Translations under genes and position numbers: made by a program | DNA from: Ailurus styani | Taxonomy: Eukaryota; Chordata; Mammalia; Carnivora; Ailuridae | Direction of reading: 5' to 3' | DNA: 64,000 nucleotides | Assembly: GCA_002007465.1 (NCBI GenBank) | Contig: LNAC01000375.1 | Location: forward strand, 186,001 to 250,000 | The notes under the pieces: model-generated | The model's database searches: none | Told to the model about the DNA's origin: nothing | What the model saw: the letters and a program-made list of their open reading frames with translations, nothing else | Shown here: positions 56,936 through 64,000 of the stretch, piece after piece | How positions within the stretch are numbered: position 1 is the stretch's first letter | Layout of the letters: each line of letters starts with the position of its first letter

Positions 56936-58150
56936 TTATTCTTTTATCAGGGGTTGTTATTTTTATTTTGACTTGCCTAGTTTCCTAGTAGTTACATCTA
57001 AAAAGGCTTCTATGTTTGAAAATGCTTTCCTGCTTCTTCTATAGTTAAATACATTTGGATGGGTACACTGCTCTTGGGCCTTCATAATTTTACAGTCATT
57101 GCTCCATTGTCTTCTGGGATTTACTATGGGTCATCATGCTCTGGAAAACATTGAAGAATGACTTCCCTTATTTCTCCCTCTAAATGTTTGAGGAGCTCTT
57201 TGTCCTTGAAATTCAATTATTTGTATCAGTACAGATGACTTTGAATCAATTTCTGAGGGTGGGTCCTTTCCATTTCAGAAAATTCAATTCTTTCTGAATT
57301 TCAGGAAAATTCTCACAATTTTGTTGTCAATTTTTGCCCATACCTGTTTATACTCTATTTATGTCATGGGCATCATTTTTCTTTAAACTGGGTCAGTTTC
57401 TTCTACCTCTTAATGACAATTCTAAAATGTATAATGACATTGATTGTTGGTAGAGAAACTGTTCATTTTCTGTAAGATATTTGATTTCAGGGATGCATGG
57501 TGGTTCAGTCGGTTAACCATCCACCTTCAGCTCAGGTAATGATCCCAGGCTCCTGGGATCGAGTCCTGCATCGGGCTCCTTACTCAGCAGGAAGCCTTCT
57601 TCTCCCTCTGCCTGTTGCTCTCTCTCTCTCTCTCTGACAAATAAATAAATAAAGTCTTGGGGAAAAAAAGGGTTAAAAAAAAGAAATTTGACTTCATTTT
57701 CTCCACAGTTCTAGAAGATTGTTAGGTAAACAAAGCCTAAACCTAAACAATTTGCATTCAATTTTTTTCTGAGTTGAGAAAAGTGACACAGGTCATTCTT
57801 GGGAAATTTTGCATACTGATAATGTCCTTATTATACCTTTACATCTAATAGATAATTTGGTTGGATATGTAATTCCAGACGGAAGTTATATCAGAATTTG
57901 GAAGGTTTTCTTTCATTTTCTTTTAACTTCTAGTGTTGCTGTTGAAAAGTCCTAGAGCTTAAATTATTGGTTCTCTATGAAAGTTTTTAGAATGGTTTCT
58001 TTAGTCTGTGTATCCTAAAATTTCATGATGGTAAGTAAGAACATTGATATTTTTAATTTATTTTTTAATCAGTAATCCTTCACAGTCAGGCGATTCATGT
58101 CTCTCACTTCTTATGACATTTTAACATTATTCGTTTCATATTTTTCTCTC
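56936..58150 (+). mobile_element. Old L1/HAL1-like repeat fragments around a SINE
   Basis: CATTGCTCCATTGTCTTCTGGG, GTTTGAGGAGCTCTTTGTCC, GGTTGGATATGTAATTCCAGACGGAAG and CTTCTAGTGTTGCTGTTGAAAAGTC are phrases of an old L1-derived repeat. Their order is uneven, so several fragments may be involved. Confidence 0.45.
57489..57683 (+). mobile_element. CAN SINE (SINEC), sense
   Basis: AGGGATGCATGGTGGTTCAGTCGG is a diverged head. CAGCTCAGGTAATGATCCCAGG, a TC repeat, (AATA)n and an A-rich tail follow. ATTTGATTTC and ATTTGACTTC flank it as the target-site duplication. Confidence 0.92.
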
Positions 58151-59880
58151 CTCTGTTTTAGTTTATCTTTCTGGAGTTCCTTTTATTTGAATTTGGACGA
58201 TCTAAAATAAAAATTCTTTAAAACTATGATCCTTACTTTACTAATTTCCAATTGCTTTTGCTCTGTGTTCTAGAAGATTCTGCGACTTTACCTTTCGTTC
58301 CTTCATTTATACTATAAAATTATGATTTCTCGGAGCTTTTTGTTGTTTGTGTGGCTTTATATGGCATCTTATTCTCTCACAAATGTAATACTTTTACTGA
58401 TAGAAAATATTTGACCCAGCATAGAGAAGAAAACTCCAGGCTTCTGATAGCATAAAGGAAGAGAAATTACCTGACAGTGCAAACAAGGGGAGAGTCTTCA
58501 TGGTCTAACTATTTCTTAAATACACTTTCAAATTATCTTGGTTTAGTTTAGCCTCACTCTCATCCTCTCTTTCTGAGAGATACCAGATGCTAACAATCAC
58601 CGTGGCTTTAGGTCTCTGTAGTGTAAACTGGGTTGCTTTATTTTAATACCATGGCTTTAGAATTGAGCTTTAGGATTTGGCTTCCTTGTGTATGTTAAGT
58701 CACCATTCATAAATCTGTCTCCAGCTCCTAAAGTTGTTTTGATATTTCCTCTCCTGTTTACTGTGTCCTTTTAGGTGATTTAACTTAACAAAAACAAGGA
58801 AAGTTAAATCTTACTTTCCGCCATTTTAATAGTGTTTTGAGGATGGAACAAATATAAACACGTGACACCATTCTATCTTTAACTAGACAGCTTTGTATTA
58901 ATATTATTTATATTTTAATGTAAATATGTAATTGGTTGAATTATGATCAAAAAGTGGTTTGAAATATCCTAATCTAGATTAAGAAACATCCCTTACAATC
59001 TTTAAATATTTCCAAATGATGCAATAATACCTCATGGGGACAAAAATAACCAGTGTCATTATTTCTCTTGTCTACACAAAGTTTATGAAAAGCTTAAGAA
59101 AATAGGCTTTGAGTGGATTACTGTATGTTTGGGGTTTTGCTTTCCCTCTCCCCCTTCCGTCGCTCTTCTCCCTCTTTTGAACTCTGCATTTTTTTTTATC
59201 AGATATATATTTTGGCATCTGAATGTGAGCACATGTAGAATGAAGACAGAAAGAAGGAACTGAATGTTATGGATTTGAAACTTCTTGATAAAACACAGCT
59301 GCTCATGTTGGAGGACATTTTATTGAAAACATAAATTCTCACAAGCGGCACCTGGAGTCCCATAGTTTTCAAGCTGACAAGACTGTACTGTGAACATTCT
59401 AACTAAATATTTAACAACTGTGGTAAATGTCAATTATATAAATGGTGAAATGATACACTCTAGATTTATATAGCATCAACTGAGCTCACAGTCCAGAAAA
59501 AATCCACATAAATAATTACTTGTGGAATTTATGATTTTTTACATGGACTGTTCTAGATAAGTCTTACTACACATGAGTGCAAACCACTGTTTTCCCTCAG
59601 AAAATAATTAATAAATACAGATGAAATAGAAACTGACAATATGACACTGAAGAAGTTAAGAATGAAATTATAATTTCCTGACCACAAAACATTATAGATA
59701 TGACACTAGTTTCTCCCTGTAACCCACCTGTTCCACTCCCCTGTTTTCCCTCCCTCCCCAAATTAAAAGGGACAGAGTACCTGTGTTTTATGATGCTATC
59801 TGGATGAAAATTAAAATTATCAGTTGAAATTCTGAGTGTTTACACATATTTGGATGTTTTTTGTCGAGTGCACCAAATCT
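58151..59880. other. Unique AT-rich DNA, no gene seen
   Basis: No gene or repeat family recognised. Confidence 0.5.
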
Positions 59881-60066
59881 CTTTTTAAGACATTTATTTA
59901 TTTATTTGACGGAGAGAGAGATCACAATGAGGCAGAGAAGCAGGCAGAGAGAGAGGGAAAGCAGGCTCCCTGCTGAGCAGAGAACCCCATGCAGGACTTG
60001 ATCCCAAGAACCTGAGATCATGACCTGAGCTGAAGGCAGCCACTTAACCAACTGACCCAGGTGCCC
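59881..60066 (-). mobile_element. CAN SINE (SINEC), antisense
   Basis: CTTTTTAAGACATTTATTTATTTATTTGACGG, GA-rich block, and head complement CCCAGGTGCCCC. CCAAATCT is present at 59873-59880 and 60067-60074 as the target-site duplication. A few bases of GAGCCACCC near the head are lost. Confidence 0.94.
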
Positions 60067-60069
60067 CCA

Positions 60070-61800
60070 AATCTATAACTTTTATATTTCTACTTAAAGT
60101 TTTTAATTTTCATCTGGGTGTTGTCTAAAACAGCTCATTAATTTATTTGGAAGTTAATTATTCAACTGTTTTGTTTTTTCTAACAACTATACACAATATA
60201 GCCCCAGGTTTATACTCAATATTAATCATATTTCCTTAGGGCTCAGGTTCTTAACGGGTATGACTAGGGGCATGTTCTCTGAAGATATATTGATTTGGAG
60301 GTGAGGTCTTTTGCAAACTATAAATTCACCCACCCTCCAAGACTGATATATTCCTAGAAATAATGTAGTCTCTTTTTCCCAGTCTCCTAATCTCCTATCT
60401 TCAGCAGCACTGCACTAAAATCAATTGTACCCTAGGAAAGTATCCTATGTCAGGGAAAAAAAAAAACGAGAAAAAAGGTTATCTGTTGTTTGAAGTTCAA
60501 TATTATATTGAAATGATTATCTTCAATCCTACATGTGTTATTAGGAGTACAACATGATGGCTATGTTCATATCATTAGACTATTCAGACAAAATTACTGA
60601 TTGCCAGAAATATAGGGTCAGTGATGAGAACACCACACATTTTCAGTTTTCAACAATACAAAAACTGTTTTTGAATAATTGTATTTTAAAATCATCAACT
60701 GAAGAATTTCCATCTTTGCACATTTATGTAATTGTATCTTTAAAAATATGTAAAAGTTAAAGATGGTGGAATATAATGAAAGAAATATTAGAATTGCAAA
60801 CAAAATGAAATATTTAAAGGTAAGATAAAATTAATCATTAGTCTATACAACATTAGCTCAAATTGATTGGTTGCTAATTATATACCAGGCTGTTCTAGGT
60901 GTTTTATGTGAATTAACCAATTTACTTCACATAGCAACCCTTTAATAACTTCTCAGAAAAAAAATTACTTTTCAGAACAACACTTTGACATTATAATTAT
61001 TTTCCTCATCGCTAATCAAATACATGATTATGTTAAAGCAATGGGTGAGGAGTTAGGAGAGCTTGTATCCAATTGTGGTCTTGCTTTTGGTCCAGGCACA
61101 ATGCTCAATCACTTGATAAAATGAGATTCTGTGCCAAGGAGACTTGAATTTATCTTTCAGTTTGAAAAAGCTGTGGATTAAGTAAAAAATAAGTTATCTT
61201 ATCTAATCATTTTCATTTTCTTGATTTCAGTCTGTATGGACTATACCTCAGTTTTTTAAAATCACTAGCAATATTAGTAATAATGCTTTTCTCAGAGGCT
61301 TAACTAGAAAAAGTATAATGAGTTATTATAATGAGCTAATAATGCAAGTAAAAAGTTAGACTAGTGCCTGGTCTCTAATAAGCACTTGGTAAATCGGAGC
61401 TAATATTGTTTTTGACTAAATATCCGAATTTAAAGATTTTTTGATTCTGTAAAATTTTTAAGATATTATATTTCATAATATCTAGTAAATCTGCTTTAAG
61501 ATTTTAAATTAGACTGAAAAAAATGTAGCCATTAACAGTAATAGTAAACTTAACTCTTACTTGTAAATTGTTAATATAGTCTTATATCTTAGTATTAAGA
61601 TGTTATCCATTACCTTTATTCGATGATATCAGATTGTTTATTCTTTATTTTACCTAGCATTTAGAATTTGTTTACTCCAAATATAATAGCTTTACTCAAG
61701 TGAGTTTTGCTTTTTTTTTTTTCCCCTTATCAACATTCCTTTGAGGTGGCTATTTTGGAATATTCATAGATATTTTATTTATAATTAATCTAAAATTCTC
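60070..61800. other. Unique AT-rich DNA with possible MIR remnants
   Basis: TTATATACCAGGCTGTTCTAGGTGTTTTATGTGAATTAACC (about 60878) and GTGCCTGGTCTCTAATAAGCACTTGGTAAAT (about 61366) look like MIR pieces. No gene seen. Confidence 0.5.
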
Positions 61801-61805
61801 TTTGA

Positions 61806-62013
61806 TGGGCCGCCTGTGTGGCTCAGTTGGTTGAGGCTCAGGTCATGATCTCAGGGTCATGAGATCAAGCCCCAGATCTGGTTCCTGGCTCAACAGAGGA
61901 TGGTCAGGGGAGAAGATCTGCTGGATATTCTCTCCCTCTTCTTCTCCCTCTGCTCCTCCCCCCACTTTTTCTCTCTCTAATATAAACAAATATATCTTAA
62001 AAAGTTTAAAAAA
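61806..62013 (+). mobile_element. CAN SINE, shortened near the head, sense
   Basis: GGGCCGCCTGTGTGGCTCAGTTGG then GAGGCTCAGGTCATGATCTCAGGG, with part of the body missing before the B box. A CT-rich tract, ATAAACAAATATATCTTA and poly(A) follow. AAAATTCTCTTT and AAAATTCTCTTA flank it as target-site duplication. Confidence 0.92.
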
Positions 62014-64000
62014 AATTCTCTTATTGATTTTCAATCTTTCCCACAATGTGATCTCACAGTATTTTCATGTTGCTTTTATCCACTTACATTAGCATCTGCT
62101 TTCCCCAGTTTTTCACAGCTGTAACCCTCACAAAAATTCAGTCATACTTAATTTTCTAATGTACTTTTGACTAGATTATAAAGTACTACATATTAATACC
62201 TCAGAGTCCTATGTGACAAGACTAGGCAACAAAAAACCTGTAATTACCTTATCAAGAATGAGATTTTTGTAACTAAGAAACTTTTAAATCTCAGTTTTCT
62301 CTTAAGTAGTGATCTTGTTTTCTTGAAAAAATTATAGACATCTTCATATATTTGTAAATTGGGATCTAAAAGGTTTTCATCACAACTTTAAGCAATATAA
62401 AAGAGTAATTTCCTACATTATGTAAATATTGCCGTTAAAACTATGAAATCACTCTTGTAAATGTATCATTGGAATTGAAATACTTTATTTATCTGATACC
62501 TAATATCATCCATTTGGAAATAAGGAATAAGCAATCAAGAGTATGAATTTATTATAGTTGCTTTTTCTTCTTAAACTCCCATTTCCATCCCATCCCTGCA
62601 TTCAGAATTTACCCATTATATATCTGTGCTTGACAGTATTTTATTGATCACCTATTCTACTACTCTGCATCAAAAGTATGTGTGCATATTTAAATTTAAT
62701 TCATTTAAAAATTTCATTTTATTATAGGCTTGGTGTTAAATTGTGGATTGCATTTTCATTATTATTGTTACTAATGTAGCTTTATTAAAAATAACATATT
62801 CTGTTTACATTTATAATAAAAATAGGGCAAAGGTAGAGGGTAATGTATCTTGAAGCATAAAGTATTTTATTTAATCAATAAGATTATGTATCTATAGATG
62901 AATATTACACTAAAACGAGACATTATGTGTCATCGCTTCTATTCCTCTTTTTGTTTTGCAGATGTAAGTTTGAAAAATATAGCAATATCACAGATGCTTT
63001 AAATTCAAAAGTCATATTGTGATATGCCATCATCTATCCATTGATCTATCAATATACAACTCAGTTATTTTTTTCCTTTTTTCCCCTAAGATTTGGAATC
63101 TATTAGGTTTGTAAAAGAATGAATGGTTACTCAGATCCATTCTTAATTATGTAGAAGTAGCCAAAATGCTTTATTAAGTCATCAAATTATTATTAGCTAA
63201 TGTACCTATTATTCTACTATAAAAATGTCTGGGAAACTTGAAAATTCATGAATATATTGAGTGTAATATTTTTTGATAAAATGCTTTTGTATTAACATGT
63301 TTTAAATATTCTTATTGAAACATTTTATCTGCAAAATGATAAAAGTCATTGACTGATTGAGTCTAGCTATGAAATAATGTCTATCATATAACTTAAATGA
63401 CAAAGACATTTCTTCTTGACAAAGGGCTACATAAAACTAAGTTTTTACCAAGAAAAAAATGACTTCAGGTTTCAATACAAATACATTTTTGAGATAATCA
63501 TTTGACTTCTGAGTTTTAATTCTAAGATGAATGGATGAATGACTAGCTCAATAAATGCATGGAGCCTTATTTTGAATTTGTTGCCTAAATGAAAATAGGC
63601 GGTGCTTTCATCAATATTTCTGATCAAAGCTTTGCTTTGATCTCATGGGTCTCTCCTCGGCAACAATGTATGTTTTGGGAACAACTGGCGAGAGTCAGTC
63701 TGGAGTAAGGAGGAAATATATACACATGAAAATGTCCATATTCTTTAAGTGCCACTCTACAAAATATTTAAATTCAGAAAGTTCCATCACTAATCAAAAT
63801 ACATCATATCTACAAACCATGTTTAAGTTATTAAGATCGACCGAGATTTGAAGTTCTATGTATGACTCGTCCTACTTTGTCTACACCAGACATTCTGATA
63901 CCAAGTCTTTGAACACTCCCTGTAGTTTGTTGACCTAAAGTCTTTGACATCCTGACACAATGTGACATAGTAAGATTAGGATTAATGAGGTAGGGATGGA
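62014..64000. other. Unique AT-rich DNA to the window end, no gene seen
   Basis: No repeat or gene is recognised. The 68-codon frame at 63645-63851 has no known domain. Confidence 0.5.

Overview
The window looks like non-coding, AT-rich chromosomal DNA from a carnivoran, most likely a mustelid. The evidence is the repeat content. About 32 lysine-tRNA-derived CAN SINEs (SINEC) lie on both strands, with the Carnivora head GGGGCRCCTGGGTGGCTCAG, TC-rich stretch, AATAAA tail and poly(A). Several belong to a young-looking subfamily (GGGTTAAAGCCTCTGCCTTCGGCTCAGG) that I associate with mustelids. Carnivore-type L1 3' ends, MIR, L2, MLT1 and MER5A support a mammalian autosome or X context. I found no intact protein-coding gene, rRNA, tRNA gene or CRISPR array. 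Nearly all short open frames are SINE, L1 or ERV sequence or chance.

Layout. 0-5 kb: unique DNA with SINEs. 5.3-6.5 kb: a probable solo LTR, then an MLT1 LTR split by a SINE. 6.6-9.3 kb: old L1 pieces, the second carrying a MER5A and two SINEs. 9.3-14.9 kb: mostly unique. 14.95-16.42 kb: an HNRNPDL processed pseudogene with a 15-bp target-site duplication, disrupted by a SINE with its own duplication. 16.4-23 kb: unique DNA, old LTR/L1/hAT fragments and SINEs. 23.04-27.93 kb: a degenerate class I (gamma-like) endogenous retrovirus on the minus strand with two LTRs and gag/pro/pol/env remnants. 28.3-30 kb: an antisense LTR, a SINE and a young antisense L1 3' end. 30-36 kb: a Tigger-like piece, an old repeat, and an old sense L1 containing a 600-bp inverted duplication. 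36-48 kb: unique DNA with SINEs, L1 pieces, a solo LTR and MIRs. 48.6-48.9 kb: a (TA)n-flanked assembly gap of 144 N. 49-64 kb: unique AT-rich DNA with a carnivore L1 3' end, an L1 split by an MLT1, a tiny L1 insertion and scattered SINEs.

The most striking structure is at 34408-35007: a 600-bp inverted repeat, two 300-bp arms with no spacer, in which I found no mismatch in the segments compared. Each arm holds a full SINE, its target-site duplication, a scrap of L1 and half of a TA-rich core. It is either a very recent fold-back duplication or an assembly artefact.

There is no gene network here; the elements record successive insertions. Repeat family names come from recognition of consensus features by eye, not a database search.
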